Part shown: piece by piece, positions 46,993-59,900 of the stretch
Position numbering within the stretch: position 1 is the first letter of the stretch
How the letters are laid out: each line of letters starts with the position of its first letter
DNA from: Zantedeschia hybrid cultivar
Taxonomy: Eukaryota; Streptophyta; Magnoliopsida; Alismatales; Araceae
Direction of reading: 5' to 3'
DNA: 64,000 nt
Assembly (NCBI GenBank): GCA_030544215.1
Contig: JARZZO010000013.1
Span: forward strand, 1,665,001 to 1,729,000
Translations under genes and position numbers: made by a program
The notes under the pieces: model-generated
What the model was told of the DNA's origin: nothing
Database searches by the model: none
The model's input: the letters and a program-made list of their open reading frames with translations, nothing else

Positions 46993-47987
46993 TAGGGGTC
47001 TTCAGCACTGTTTGCTCTTCTTCACATTTGCTGAGCAAGTTTGGCGTTTGTTTTCCATCATCACATTTTAGTTTTCCGATTTCAGTTGTCAACAAGATGG
47101 ATGGTGATTTGGAGGACAAGGGCGTCATCTCAAGAGACCATGTCCGATTCTCCTCTTGATCAAAATCTTTCTTTTTTGGGCCATACGACTCGTACGAGTC
47201 GGCCCAAGTTGACCCAACTCGTACCGGATCATGGGAGATCCGAGTCGGTCCGACTCTTCGAGTCAATGAACCCTGCTTCTTACATCTCTATCTTGATAAA
47301 ATTCTATTATTAGAGGTGTACCAGTGGCACCACCACCCGTTCATCAGTTTTCACAGTATGAAACACAAAGATTCACATGTCGGCGTCATGTTGCACAGCT
47401 TGAAATTACGTAAGTTCTAGCTATTTGTTTATTTCTCTCGTTTTAGTTAAAGAGAATAATGCTTTCACTTTCGAGTTATTTATCTGAATTCTTAGGTCTC
47501 CGTGATACAAAAGGATATAGAAACCTCATAAACGTTACATTGTCAGTTTATTTGAAGAAAATGATGCGTAAATAACATTAAAAAAGAACACTAAGCACAA
47601 CAAAACATAAAAACATGCCACAATACAATGAAGAAAATTTGAACTGTCTGTGCATACACTTAAAAACGTGCATTCCTCTTCATTTATCATGTCGCATGCT
47701 TTTATGGTGTTAGGCAGTATGCAGAAGTTGGAATCAATTAGTGCCATCACCTATAGAAGATGCCCATCATCTCCTTTTGTTTTCCTAATGTCTCCATTTG
47801 GATGGGTAAAGAGAATCCTATTAGAACCATAGGGTTTTAGAGATCTGCTTCCATTCCTCAACCCTCGAAATTCTTTCCATTCCCAAAATAACCACTTGGT
47901 GAGTCCACATGATGAACGCAAGATGTTCCAAGTATTGTTAGAGAAGGGAACATAAGCACTAGGCGAGTTCACATGTTAAACACAAAA
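46993..47987. other. Intergenic sequence
   Basis: I see no gene or recognised element. Short open frames lack conserved motifs. Confidence 0.55.
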
Positions 47988-50890
47988 TGTTGAGAAAATA
48001 ATATATTTTGCGATTAAAAGATGTCACTAAAGGTACAACCTTCGAGAGTGAAGTTCTTGGTCCCCAATGGTGGCTCACCCTAGAAGGGGGTGAATAGGGT
48101 TGCAGATTTTTAGTCAATATTTCGATCAACTTATTTGCAAGATAAAACTAGATCAAAAGTAAAGACAAGCAACCATGCAAAAAAAATCACACTTTCACAA
48201 GGATTTAGAGTGGTTCAGTCAAAATCGTTTGACCTATGTCCATCAACCAACACCTTGTTGGGATTTCCACTACTCTCCAACTAGAATTGACTGGATTTCT
48301 GAGTACCAACCAACATTAACGATCCACTAGATTTCCATATTCTAATCCACATTCAAACCACTACACTTACAGGCTCTAGCCAACCTTCAAACCCACTAAA
48401 TTTACAAGCTCTAGCAAACCTATCACTGGATAGCAGTCCAAGAACAAATCAGCAGATTCGTCGAGCAATAGACTAAAATTAGTGCAAAGAATAAATCAAA
48501 TCGAGTGTCAAATATTGTACACAGATCTAGTAAAGTGTATCTTCTGATTTGATGAAGCTATAGTAGCATTGTGGAAAAGAGATCTTTCACCAAGGTGAAT
48601 ACAAATCCCCGCACAGGGGGGGTATGGTTCTCTCTTTTGGGGTATTCCTCTTTCTTGATCTCTCTTGGATGAGAAGAACATCCGGCCTTAGTGTTTAAAT
48701 AGGCAAAAACCTTTCTCATCTAGTGGGGACCTCCAATGGATAGCCTACTAGCCGTTAGAGCCTTAGGGAGCATGAAATCTCATGCGGATCCTGAACGGGC
48801 TGACTAGGTTACTACATATCTAGGCCGATTGATGGCTAATTCAGGTCTTGCTCGAATTTGATATCACTTTTGCAACTTGGTCCTTAAAGTCTTCAATATT
48901 GTGAATGCCTTCAAGTTCTTTTACATTTTTGTTAGTGAATTGGCTGACCAATTTTGACAAATTGGTCAACTAGTTTTACAAAAACTATTGAGCTAATTTA
49001 TTTTCTTTATTTGATCCCCATATTTTCGTGATAATATTCAATGAAAATGAAGAAATTAGTAATATTCTATCTGAGTTAAATGAGTGAATTAATAGATTAC
49101 AGACTGACAGACTCACTATATACAGAACACTCTATTTTAAAACTTAGTCGATTTCAGTAAGTCTTAAGTCAAATCGATTAAAGACATACTAAAACCTTGA
49201 TTATATCTCTATTATTAATTGATTAACAGTGAGAAAGTTAGTCATGCCATTTAGACTTTAAATTGATTAGAATTTCATTGTAAGTCTCCTTCTAATTGCT
49301 ATCCCTAACCGATTAAGTTTGCCACTAAAGCTAAATTGATTAGCTGTAGCGATTATAAGATTATCACTAATCAATTTAGAAGTATCGTTGATAATTGCTA
49401 TCGTTAACTGATTAGTCTGTCACTAAGGCTAAATCGATTAACCGTATAGATTAGAAGACCATTCATTAATCGATTAAGTCTAACAGTCTCCTGAGTGCGT
49501 ATCCGCTAAGTTATTTTGTTTAATCGATTATGTGTCTAGTCGATTATGTTTAAACGACTGACTGATATGTCATCGATTAATCGATTACTCCTACCTAATC
49601 GGTTAGAAGGACTCAGTGACTAGTGGCTTTGATTATGAGAGCGATTGTCTATCTAATGTTGAATCGATTAAGTATTTTGATTATGTGCTTACTTTGAATC
49701 GATAATCTGCATTCATTGTTCTCAATATTCTTTATTTGCAAATCGATTACTATACTTATCTTTGATTCGATTAACTGCGTATTTCTTAATCGATTATATG
49801 ACCTCGAGCACAACGATTAACCGTGTCTATCAGCAAGTGATTAAATCTATCTGTTGAATAGAATATCTAATCACCTTTGTATTCGATCATCTGGTTGATT
49901 TCTCTACACTTATTAATTGATTAGATTGAATCGACACTATTTACCTTCTCCGCGCTGACCTACAGATTTATCTTCTATGTGTCTACTTTTGCAGATCTTC
50001 TATCACTCCTACTTGCTGGTCAGGACATCATATGGGAATTTTTTTCTTTTGGCAATTCAATAGAATTAGGTGAGGATTCACAATTAATTAGGAAGACAAT
50101 AGGACAACATATACAACATTCTAGCCAAGAATGACCCTTATATGCCTAAACTCTCTCTAAGTAAGACACAATATAGTTAACGTTAGACCTAACAGGGTTA
50201 ATGTTACATACAAGTAGGAGCTCATAGAGACAACATAAGAAAGATATGCCTCAACGGAACAATTCAAACCGTCTATATATTAAAGGTCTTGGCAAGAAGC
50301 AAAGAAATAGAGTAACAAGAAGAGCATTTCAAATTTCAACTTCACTCTCTTCACTCAAGAACTTCCCTCTTGCTTTAAAGAGAAAAGTGAGAAGAGCCTT
50401 AGAGAGTTGTGTGCATTCAAAAGCACTGCATCCACTATGTTCATTTGTTGTGGTACATCAAGCTTTCTCGGATATCTTCAATGACTGATCAAGACACCGC
50501 TCATCTTCTTCTTCTCATTCTTTCTTGTATTGATGTTCTATTCTTGATTTTACTATACACATCCGCCTTCTGAGAGGCATTCTATGTATCTATTTTATAT
50601 AAACATCTTGTAACCTCTTCCTAGTGAGGAAGAGAGGGCTTGCATTGTAGGAGGTTGTTTCTCTTCCTAAGAGAAGAGAGGACCAATTGCGGGTGTTTGT
50701 TAGTTGTTGTAACTTACAAGGGATTAGTACCTTGTGTAGCCTTGTGCTAGTGGACACCCAAGAGATTGTTTGGAGACTAGATGTAGGTCTGAGAACTGAA
50801 CCAATATAATAATACTTGTGTTCTGTGTGTGATTGCTCCTTGTTTCCTCCCTCTTCTATGCACTTATTTACTATTACAATTAGTTCTCAT
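47988..50890 (+). mobile_element. Ty1-copia SIRE/Maximus-like LTR region (approximate)
   Basis: A possible start is TGTTGAGAAAATA at 47988. The segments 'agaagggggtgaataggg' (about 48085) and 'gatttagagtggttcagtc' are typical of SIRE-type LTRs. A TATA box (TCTATATATTA at about 50271) and a downstream leader-like part ('gagactagatgtaggt', 'gaactgaaccaatat') precede a copia gag remnant on the same strand. The right end near 50890 is uncertain, and no tRNA-iMet primer site was found. At about 2.9 kb it may contain insertions. Confidence 0.5.
49140..49960. repeat. Cluster of (T/A)AATCGATTA motifs
   Basis: About eighteen exact or one-mismatch copies of the palindromic AATCGATT core lie within roughly 800 bp (examples near 49170, 49433, 49473, 49521, 49575, 49662, 49739 and 49787). 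They are irregularly spaced. Similar motifs occur in some legume copia elements, from memory. Confidence 0.75.
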
Positions 50891-50939
50891 CTTTAGTTTC
50901 TATGAAGCTTTGTTGTCCAAAAGACTTTAGAGAATTTTG

Positions 50940-51835
50940 AAGAAGAAGAAACAAAGTACCTTAAGATAGAGTTACTATAAGAAGAAGACAAGCAGCAACA
51001 CCAAGAAGTAGGAAGTCACTTCCGATGAATGCAAGAAATCAGACCACATGAGGGCAAAGTGTCCTCAGTTGAAGGAATACAAGAAGTCCAAGGACTTTCC
51101 CAAAAAGTTCAAGAAGAACTTCAAGAAGAAAACTATGGTAGTTGCTTGGAAAAATAAGGATTACTCCTCATGTTCTTCTATTTCTGATGAAGAAGAGGAG
51201 GACAATCGTGTACTTACGGCCAACAACACAAATGAAGAAGAGTAGGTAAAATCCGACACTTCCTTCAATTCCTATTGTGGTTCTGACAATAATGAAGGGT
51301 TATACTTAAAAGAAGCTTTTGATGAGCTTTATAAATAAAATAAAATATTTTTTAAGGAGCTTAAATTACTAAAAGTGGACCATGAAAAATTGAGCATAAT
51401 GAGTAATTTTCTAAAATCTGAAAATACAGAGTTAGCTGCAGAAAGTTCCAGATTAAAAACTAAAAACAATCATTTGTGTAAGGATATTAAAACAAAGGAC
51501 TTAAAGCTTTAAGAACTACATGCTAAACTTTCTAATCTTAACAAGGGTAAGATGGTGATTTGTGTTAATGAAGATAAAACTAAGGGAAATAAGCTTTTAC
51601 AATAAAATCTTTACTTAAAATCCTCCATTGAAAAGATAACTAGGGTCAAAACATCTCTCAACCTTGTGTTGGAATTACTTAGGTTTAATGATAGCAAAGA
51701 AGGACTTAGTTTTTGTTCCTTTAAGATTTCTCAATCTATAAAACCTCGGTTCTAAAGCTTCTCAATTGACTACTTTTCACACTGCGGCATACTGAGCCAC
51801 ACTTTAAAGACCTACAAGTCTAAGAAGTGGGTATA
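50940..51835 (+). pseudogene. Ty1-copia (SIRE-like) gag remnant
   Basis: After a frame containing MRAKCPQLKEYKKSKDFPKK, the Lys-rich NFKKKTMVVAWKNKDYSS and an acidic tract EEEEDN follow, typical of the region after a first zinc knuckle in SIRE gag. A coiled-coil-like Lys/Glu-rich segment (LKLLKVDHEKL ... SENTELAAESSRLKTKN) follows with stops. A degenerate second knuckle (F-S-H-C-G-I-L-S-H) lies at about 51775-51800. It is cut off by element D at 51841. Confidence 0.7.
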
Positions 51836-51840
51836 GGTGT

Positions 51841-53141
51841 TGTGAGTGATCAAAGACGTACTCTCAATGACATGAATCAATATTGCTATAAATAATAATA
51901 AAATGTGATTGCTAGAGATCGAAGACCTCAAAAGAAAATGAAGTTATCGCGAATTACCTTTCCAAATAGGGAGTGTTTTGAATTTTTCTATTTTTACTTC
52001 TTCAACTGGCCGATGAAGAAGAACACTTCTTGTTAAAAGTTTACTCTCTTTGAAAATGATGCACGATAAGCAGAATCTTTCCTGAATTTTTCTTTCAATA
52101 TCTCGCAAGAAAGATAAAAAAATAAAGAGAAATCGAAATATGATTATAGTCTTGAATAGTGTAGCATCTATTTTATTAAAAGAAACTTCATATAACTCAA
52201 CTAAAATACTCACGTACTTTTATTTTCTTCAAAACCCCTATATGCATAAGGATGAATTAGGAGATGCTAATAAGCGTGTGTGTAAGAAGTGAATGAATGA
52301 TGTATGTGATGCAATTACTATGAAAATCAATGAAAACAAAAACAAAGAAAAGAAAGAGAAAGAAAAGGTTAGCCCCTCCAAAATCATCGGGCTTCCGAAC
52401 TTCTTAAAGATGAATGAAATGGCTTAGGAGGAAGAAAACAAAACTCCAACGATGTTATCCACGTTTAGAACTGTAGGACTCTCTTCTCACTTTGGAAAAA
52501 CTCTCTAGCAGTGTTCCGACCGATTCTCTTGAAGGCTCAAATGGCTACTATATATAGAGAATATTTTTTAGGATTTTAAGCCTAAAAATATTATATCTCG
52601 GCACACGTATTACTATGGATAATTACTAGCCGAATGGAGACCTCTCATTTAAGAAAATTAGATAATCTCGGCCAAATTAAGTTGATTAATACGCCATTGA
52701 ATCGCGTTGGCCACAGGAGACATCTTTTTAAAAGGCGTCGGCCTATCCCAACGTCTTTTAAAGAGGCCAATTACAGAAAGATAATCTCGAAAAAATTAAA
52801 GATAATCAGAAAATCTCTAAAACACGTTGACCTAGAAAGATGCAATTTAAATAAATAGAAAATTGATTAAGATTTAAATTAGCAATAAGCTGGGATTAGA
52901 AAATTGAATAACGTCGACCATGGACAGCGTCATTCAGCTTAGTCCTCATCTCATTAAGAAATCTGAGTCAAAATTAATTTCATGTAGAAATCTAAATGAC
53001 GTTGGCCATGAGTGACGCGAATTAAAGAATTCTCAAAAAAATAGTAAAAGTTAATCAATGATTAAAACTCAGATCATTTCGAGACATCATAAATGTGATA
53101 TGAAATTTACTGAATGTAAGGTCAAAATTAGTATGTCTACA
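51841..53141 (-). repeat. 3' LTR of Tat element D (about 1301 bp)
   Basis: On the plus strand it begins TGTGAGTGATC and ends GTATGTCTACA, the termini of the family. A TATA box reads 'ctatatatag' on the minus strand near 52550. Degenerate palindromic modules occur near 52695-52760, 52818, 52910 and 52990. It is diverged from B, so older. Confidence 0.8.
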
Positions 53142-54470
53142 GCTGTCCCGCCTTGGCATCGACTTTATAAGGGAATGAAATAAAATGAAATCAACGGTGG
53201 TGAATGAAATGAAACAGAATGAATTGAAAAGATTATCCCTAGATGTGATCAGACGTACGTTTAACATCACATGATGAAAAATTTATTAAAATAATCAACG
53301 AAGCGGCTCAAAGGAATCAATGGAATAAATCATGTTTGGATGAGATAAACAAAAGAAATAAAAGAAATAGCGATCAACTTCCACGAGAGGAAGTACCCTA
53401 GGTTACAAATCCTGCATGTTTCACTATGAAGAGTAATTACCAGCCAATGTGAACGTGGTATGATCATAGAGGATCTTAAAAGAAAGCAGAAAAATATAAG
53501 ATAAAGATCTAAACAAGAAAGAATTTCAAAAATATCTTCAAGAAACCTCAAAGATAATTGAGTACTCAGTTCAGAATGAAATATTTCATATCACATTAAG
53601 ATTAATTAGAGCGAACGGTTTGAAATTTATTCATTAATTAATTCTTACCACAATGATTTCAAAAACCTACATGAACACATATTCGGTTAAAAAATAAAAA
53701 AATATAAATTAATCAAAGATAATATTGCTAAATTGTCATTGACAAGTCAAGACACCAGTCCTACAATTCAATACTAAGCCGAAATTCGTTTGTCTATGCA
53801 CCGTCTTACAAAATGAAACCATCGTCTCTATCAATTAACAATCCAACGACATATCCGTATGATTAAGAATCCTCTGGAATCATCATTATTTTTTATAAGG
53901 GGAACTCAAATTCTAGTTTCATCAGAATCACAAGGTCCTTAATATAATCTAATAAATATTTATTATATAGTAATGATGATGCCAATCAAATACATGAAAG
54001 AATACAGATAAACAGATAACCACGAGTTTAATGATTACAGTGAGACTCCATAGCATTGCATAGTGAAATGAAGTATTTCCTTATCATTATATTCCTGCAC
54101 TCAAAATTTATCAGTAACATTTTTTACAAATAAATAAATAATCATCATGAAATAATGAACTCATTAATCAAATAAAACATCAATTCTCTAAACCGCGTCG
54201 ACCTGTGTCAACGCCATTCATGTTGAAATGCGTCGTCCCATTACGATGCTATTTAGCTTTCTAAGACAACTTTTTCAGAATCCGTTCCAAACACAATTCT
54301 CTCTCTTGTTGGCGTCCCTCTTTAGAATCAGAGTAAGAAATCATATTGTACGAATTCTCTCTATAACCCCCCCCCCCCCCCCCCCCCGATCAAATTTACT
54401 CCCAGAAGGCTCTAAAAGGTAGGAACAAAAGGAAGACACTTAGCAAGAGCAAGAAGGAAGAAAGGAAGGT
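53142..54470 (-). other. 3' internal non-coding part of element D
   Basis: It shares blocks with B and C, for example 'aagacaccagt', 'ccatcgtc' and 'ggggaactcaaattctagtt'. It ends with 'gcgtcgacctgtgtcaacgc', another palindromic module near 54197. No coding sequence is seen. Confidence 0.6.
54367..54387 (+). repeat. Homopolymer run of 21 C
   Basis: An uninterrupted C tract lies about 90 bp before the antisense ORF of element D. Its exact length may be affected by sequencing. Confidence 0.85.
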
Positions 54471-54474
54471 CATC

Positions 54475-55007
54475 ATGTCAAGCTCGTCGATGAATTCTAT
54501 CGCGACTTCATGCAAGAAGCCGAAGCGAAAACTCGAGAGGCTCTCCAACGTGGAAGGACACCTAAGCGAGCGAAATCTCAATTTATAAGTATGTTTTTTC
54601 AATTTTCTTCTTCTTCTAGCATTCCTCTCTCCATACACTCCAAATTCTCTTTATGTTTCATAGTGAGACTTTGCCAATTTTCAATTTTCAATTTTCCTTT
54701 CTTTTCTCTTTTCTTTTTAAAGGGATACCCTATTTTTCCTAATCCAAAGATATTTACTTTACTACCATGGATACTAAAACATGTGAAAAAAATTACATTA
54801 TACATGCAAACATATATCTCTAAATGGCACATCCAAGGGCTAATGGTGCATGCTAAACACATACCTTCATCTTCACTTCCTTTGAAACTACCATCTTACT
54901 TAAAGAAACGGTTGCTCTTAAGACTCCCAAAGTTCAAGACTAATAGTCATGAACTTGATACGATTGATATGCTACGCATGAGAAAGAAAATCATACACTT
55001 ATCTTAG
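54475..55007 (+). pseudogene. Antisense two-exon ORF of Tat element D
   Basis: This is homologous to the antisense ORF of element C. Exon 1 (54475-54591) starts MSSSSMNSIATSCKKPKRKL and shares LE-x-LS-x-VE-x-HLS-x-R with C. The last codon before the GTATGT donor is TAA where C has CAA, so this copy is probably dead. The intron is about 131 nt with acceptor 'ctttttaaag' (to 54722). Exon 2 (54723-55007) begins GYPIFPNPKIF, contains MQTYISKWHIQGLMVHAKH and ends KKIIHLS with a TAG. It gives the C-terminal part missing from C: about 95 residues after the intron, Lys/Leu-rich. No known domain was recognised. Confidence 0.6.
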
Positions 55008-55009
55008 TA

Positions 55010-55400
55010 TCTCCACACAAGTGACTATAAGATTAATCACCCTCATCATATGAGCAGGCATATTGTCTACCAGCCTATCTAAATTTTGATGTCCTTCTCA
55101 AATATCCTATGAGTAAAAACATTTAGAACTTCTTTTTAAAGAAGAATGATCTCATTATCTCAATCTCATTACAATCAAATCTTCATTTTAGAAAGCTCAT
55201 GAACTTGATTATGTTAAATGTTTAATCTCATATAATTAAATAAGCAACATAATGAATGATTAAAATATTTTTATTATAAATAAGAAATATAAGAGATAGT
55301 CTATCATATCACATATGATTGACTTGTAAGGTACTTATTTCTATCAGAAGGAACCCGATTCATTTGTACACTACTTTGTAATATATGTAAAGAAGTGATC
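55010..55400 (-). repeat. Diverged LTR fragment related to the solo LTR at 25650
   Basis: In reverse orientation it shares 'tttgagaaggacatcaaa', 'gctcatatgatgagggtga' and 'ttcattatgttg' with the first 330 bp of the 25650-27232 solo LTR, in the same order. The start of the LTR and most of its length are missing. Confidence 0.65.
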
Positions 55401-55547
55401 ATTAGTAATTTTTTATAAAGTAGTCAAATTTTAACTTTTCAAGACTTAAATGTGAATTGAAAATTAACTTATATTTCACTTAAAATCAAATGTAAAGTAA
55501 AAAAAGTTGTTCTTAAAGAGAGGTAGTAACACATTTAGGATTTTTAA

Positions 55548-55812
55548 ATTTTTACTCCCTCTAGTATACTTAATTTAGGATAAACTCCTTGTAACCTCTG
55601 CATAATCTTTGCATTTAGTAAAGACTCCCTATAATTTAACTTTGTCTAAAAAAGATTTAGGGAGTTTTCAAAACAATCTAAATTGTTCAGAGACTTTTCT
55701 TCATATGTTTTAGACTACTTTCTAAGTAAAAGTGAGATTATAAAGAGTTTTTACAAAATAGAAAGGTTACAAAGGGTTTTTCTTAAATTAGATGGACTAA
55801 AAACTATAGGAC
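55548..55812. mobile_element. MITE-like element (about 265 bp)
   Basis: Imperfect inverted termini are seen: 'aatttaggataaactccttg' near the left end and 'aaagggtttttcttaaatta' near the right end. No ORF is present. Confidence 0.5.
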
Positions 55813-56591
55813 CCTTAAATTTAAACATAAAAATATACAATAAAAATAATCATCTAATTTAAGCTAAAGTAAATTATATAGCACGACACAAAACTAGAAC
55901 TGTGGTTGAGATTAAGTTTCCAAAAGATGTAGCTTGATAACAATCCTTAGATCAAAATTCAATAGTCGATATTAATTATAAACCTTCTTCTTCTAACAGT
56001 TACCACCGGAAAACATATTAAATGAGACGATCGGTTTCCATATTGATTAAGAAACCAAGTGTCTCAACATCTGCTAATCTACTGGTGACAAAAATACCAT
56101 CCGAAAACACCCATTCTCATTTGGTGCGTCATAAAATAATTTCCCATACTGCAAATGTATAAAAAAAAGTAACATAAAAATAATTTACAACAAACTAAAC
56201 ATAAAAAAAGAACCATTTTAGAGCTGTTTACACACCAAACGGCCCCTAACCTAATAAACAGTTGGATAATAAGGTTATCAGTTTATTATCAGTTACCATT
56301 GACATCTCCAAATGACTGACCACCAATTACAAGGAGCTGCCTAAAATTGATGTTTTCCATTCTAACACCTCCTTAAATTGAAATGTATCATACAAGTCAC
56401 TAGTCTCACCAATTACCGTTGGCTAGATAAGGTAACAGTTTGGAATGCTTATCTAAATCTTACAAAGCAGTCTATTGAAAAGAAGTGCCGTTCTACGATT
56501 GAATTTTTCCGTTGCCACGGACGCCAAAGTTGTAAATAATGGTCCCAACAATTCAAGTATTCGCAGCAGGATCATATTTTCTTGCCAAATA
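55813..56591. other. Intergenic sequence
   Basis: I see no gene here. It lies downstream of the SPB1-like gene, between it and the transposon nest. Confidence 0.5.
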
Positions 56592-56733
56592 CACTGGAAG
56601 GGCAATCTTACTTTCCCGAAGAAAATAATTACTCAGCTTAATGCTTATGAACCTGAAGTTCTCACTGGAAGGGCAATCTTACTTTCCCCAAGAAAATAAT
56701 TACTCAGCTTAATGCTTATGAACCTGAAGTTCT
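56592..56733. repeat. 71-bp tandem duplication downstream of SPB1
   Basis: Two nearly identical copies lie at 56592-56662 and 56663-56733, both starting 'cactggaagggcaatcttac'. They lie about 225 bp past the SPB1-like stop codon, likely in its 3' untranslated region. Confidence 0.85.
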
Positions 56734-56957
56734 CAAGCACGATACTAGATTCAGTAAGCTTTGTAATGCTATGCCCTCTGCCATAGCTGATAGCTCCTTG
56801 TTGAAACAAAACAAAATCAGCTGTGGGCAAGAAAAGCCAATTAAAAAGCTGGTATTCTAACAAAACTGGGGTTGCCAAGGAACCCAAAGGGCAACAAACT
56901 GATAAGAAAAAGGGAAAAGCATTACACGAGAAGTCATGGCCTGCAAGAACCTTCAAC

Positions 56958-59900
56958 TTAACCATCCATGCTCTTCTTGCTTCTTTTGTTTTTTGTATTT
57001 CTTCCCATACCTTTTGTTGAATCTTTGCGCTTTAGACCCTTGCCCTTTCCTTTAGCACCCTTACCCTTCTTTGCACTTCCCTTGCCTGCCCTACCTGCCC
57101 CATGAACTCTTGCATCTTTCTTCATTCGCCGGTCAACAAGCACTTTCCCTTTGCCTGGCTTCACTTGAATCCCCTTCTTTGCAACTACATACTCCTTCTT
57201 TGGCTTCTTGGGCGTTGCTTTCTTATACAACTGCTCAATCATCTTCCTTTTCGACCGATCTGATATGTCAGTCTGGTCTGATATGGAGTTTGCCTTTTGC
57301 CGGGCGTTCTCCAATTTCTTCATCGCAACACGCTTCTTCCGAGCTTTAGCCTCCGCAACCTTTTTGGCTGGTCGGGCATCAATATTCTTAAACTGTGCTT
57401 TTATAGCAGCAACTTCCTCTTTGGTCACAGGTTTCACAGGGCACCGATGCCTCCTCTCTTCGTCCAGGAACCATGTCGGCAAGCCTTCATCATCAAACAT
57501 GTATTTATTATAAGCATCATCAACAATCTGCTCTCTCAGCTTCTTCCTTAACATCTTCTTTGCAAAAGCTAATGTTTCAGCCTTCTCATCATCATCAAGA
57601 TTTTCATCTGATTCATCAGAGGATGACGAAGAGTCATCACTTGACTTTGTTGCTTCTGCTGGAACAATTTCAAAATCATCTTGATGTGAAATTTCCTTTT
57701 TACTCTGAAGTCTGGAATCATCTGTTAATTTTTCATCAGATCTGCTCTGATGCTGCTTAGGATATTCATTTCGTGTTTTCTCCATTGTCTCTCCCTCGCT
57801 ATCACTCTCTGCAAATACTTCCTTTTCCGCTGCCTCAGAAAATATATCTTGACTGAACCACTTCTCTGTAATTTGTTCCTGTGTTGGCTGGTCTTTTTCA
57901 TGCAGAGGCACAACTAACGGATTCATTTCTGCTTCATCTCCATCTTTGTCAGAATCATGATCAGAAGGAATCAAGTTCTCATCATCACCACCCTGAAACA
58001 CAAAGCTATTATTATCTGCCAGTCAAGGAAAAAGTGCAAGAAAATAAAAGGCTAGCTCTAACATCATTACTGCTACTTGGCAACTCGCATCAATAACTTC
58101 ATTGTCAATGTGTAGTTGTCCCCACGTCCAACTACTAAACCAGACAACCACAAATTACATGCCCTACAAATAAAGGACTGAAGATACAGATTCATAAAAG
58201 CCAATGAGTTGGAAAACTCAGCAAATGGTAAAACCAGCCATTTTTTTAAAACCGATATATCCCAAGACGGGATGATTTAACAAGACAGTAAGTGCCACAA
58301 GATTTCAGGACACATCCTATGACTAAGCAGTTTTCATTCATTAAGATGAAATCAGACTGCCCAAAGGTATGCGAAACTGAGACTAGCTCCAGTTCCAATA
58401 CTAGTTCAGACAAAAGAATCGGCTGGATCCTCCTTGTGGCTTCAGCCAGTTCATATAGGAAACTATATAATATTTGACAACAGTATGAAAATGATGGAAA
58501 TGTAAAGATATAGGACGGGATAATATATATATATATATATATGAAAAAGACATTTAAATTCACTAACTCTTTTAAAATGCTAGAAATACAAATAACTTGC
58601 CCAAGAAAAAGTCAAAGCCAGCCCCAACTGGAGGAAGCAAGTGCGATTGTGCGAAGCAGGGGCTTCAGTCTGCTTCAACCCCCTTCCAACCCCTCTTCCC
58701 CCTCTACTTTTTATCTTATTATTTCTGACAGACAGCACCCTCTTCCCCCTCTACTTTTTATCTTATTATTTCTGACAGACAGCACTCGTTCTGGTCTGAT
58801 TTTTGTGGCTTCAGCTTGGGTTCACCGCTTTAGGAAACTATGAATCTAACCACTAATCTGTGAAGGAAAAAATGTCTTCCAGAGATCACAGGATGTCCTT
58901 TTAGGTAGTGCAAAGACAAGACCAGACATTTTAAGCTTCACCCAGCAAAAGGGAAACAACTACTATAAAGAATAGGCTTTTCAATTATCAGCCCCCACAA
59001 ACTTTCAATATTACAGATAATTCTCTCTAATCCAATTATTTACGAATAAGCCCCCACAATCTCAACTTTTTTTTTACAAAAAATCCCTTTTGGCCACCTT
59101 TTTGGTGGCACTCCTACCCCCTTAGCAAGGGTTTTTGTGACACTTAGGGGCCTTGTACCAATTCACGGTCGATTGTGGGGGCTTATTCGTAAATAGTTAA
59201 ATTATAGGGGCTTTTTTGTAAATACATGAGTTTTAGAGGGTTTATCTTTAATTAAATATAAAATAAATTATTTTAAGAGGATGCACCTACAATGTCAATC
59301 CCAAAGAGTATCCATCTATCATAAGTTTGTATAGGGTTTTCATTTCTTGTTAGGAAGCTCCAACAGCATCATTTTAATTTTGGTATGTGACAGAGGGATT
59401 GTACCTCCAGCAGTTCAGTGTCACCTCCAGAAAGCAACTTCTTCGCACGTTTTTGTTGCTTGATAGATCCACCTTTTCTGGTCACATATCGCTCATAAGC
59501 TTGGTCAAGCAATTCCTCAAGTTGTTCATCATATCTGACAAAAAGAAAGTTTTAGTTGCAACAAAGACCTTTTATTATTGGCAACAGCAAGCCGAACTAT
59601 GGTTCACTGAACAGAATAGCTTCTACTGGGGGGGGGTTGAAATTATTACCTCTTCTGGTCTTCGTCAGAGTCACTTTCACCAGGGGAATGCTCTGCAAAG
59701 GTTTCTTCATCATCACTAGATTTAAAGTCGCCGTTTTCATCATTAATTTCTGTAGAGTCGAGCACAACTAGACCTTTCTTTCCCTGCACATTAGTGTTAT
59801 CGAAGAAACATCAAAGAACAGAGAGCCTTGAGGGGAGAAAAGGATATGCTTTGGCAAGGGGGATGTCAAAGAAGAGTCATCAATTTATGCAGACCGTGGG

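Larger units (their letters stand above)
51841..55007 (-). mobile_element. Truncated Tat/Ogre element D (3' LTR and 3' internal region)
   Basis: The 3' LTR (51841-53141) is followed by sequence homologous to B 5205-6240 and C 600-1650 (53142 to about 54000), then an extension carrying the antisense ORF (54475-55007). No gag or pol is present; the rest was deleted. It sits at the truncated end of the copia remnant. Confidence 0.75.

Noticed and set aside
47535..47972. Small minus-strand ORFs as a gene
   Set aside because: No conserved motif, no splice structure and ordinary AT-rich composition.
54510..54720. ORF starting MQEAEAK as the true N-terminus of the element D antisense protein
   Set aside because: This frame reads through the probable intron and has no counterpart in element C; the MSSS exon in another frame is the one shared.
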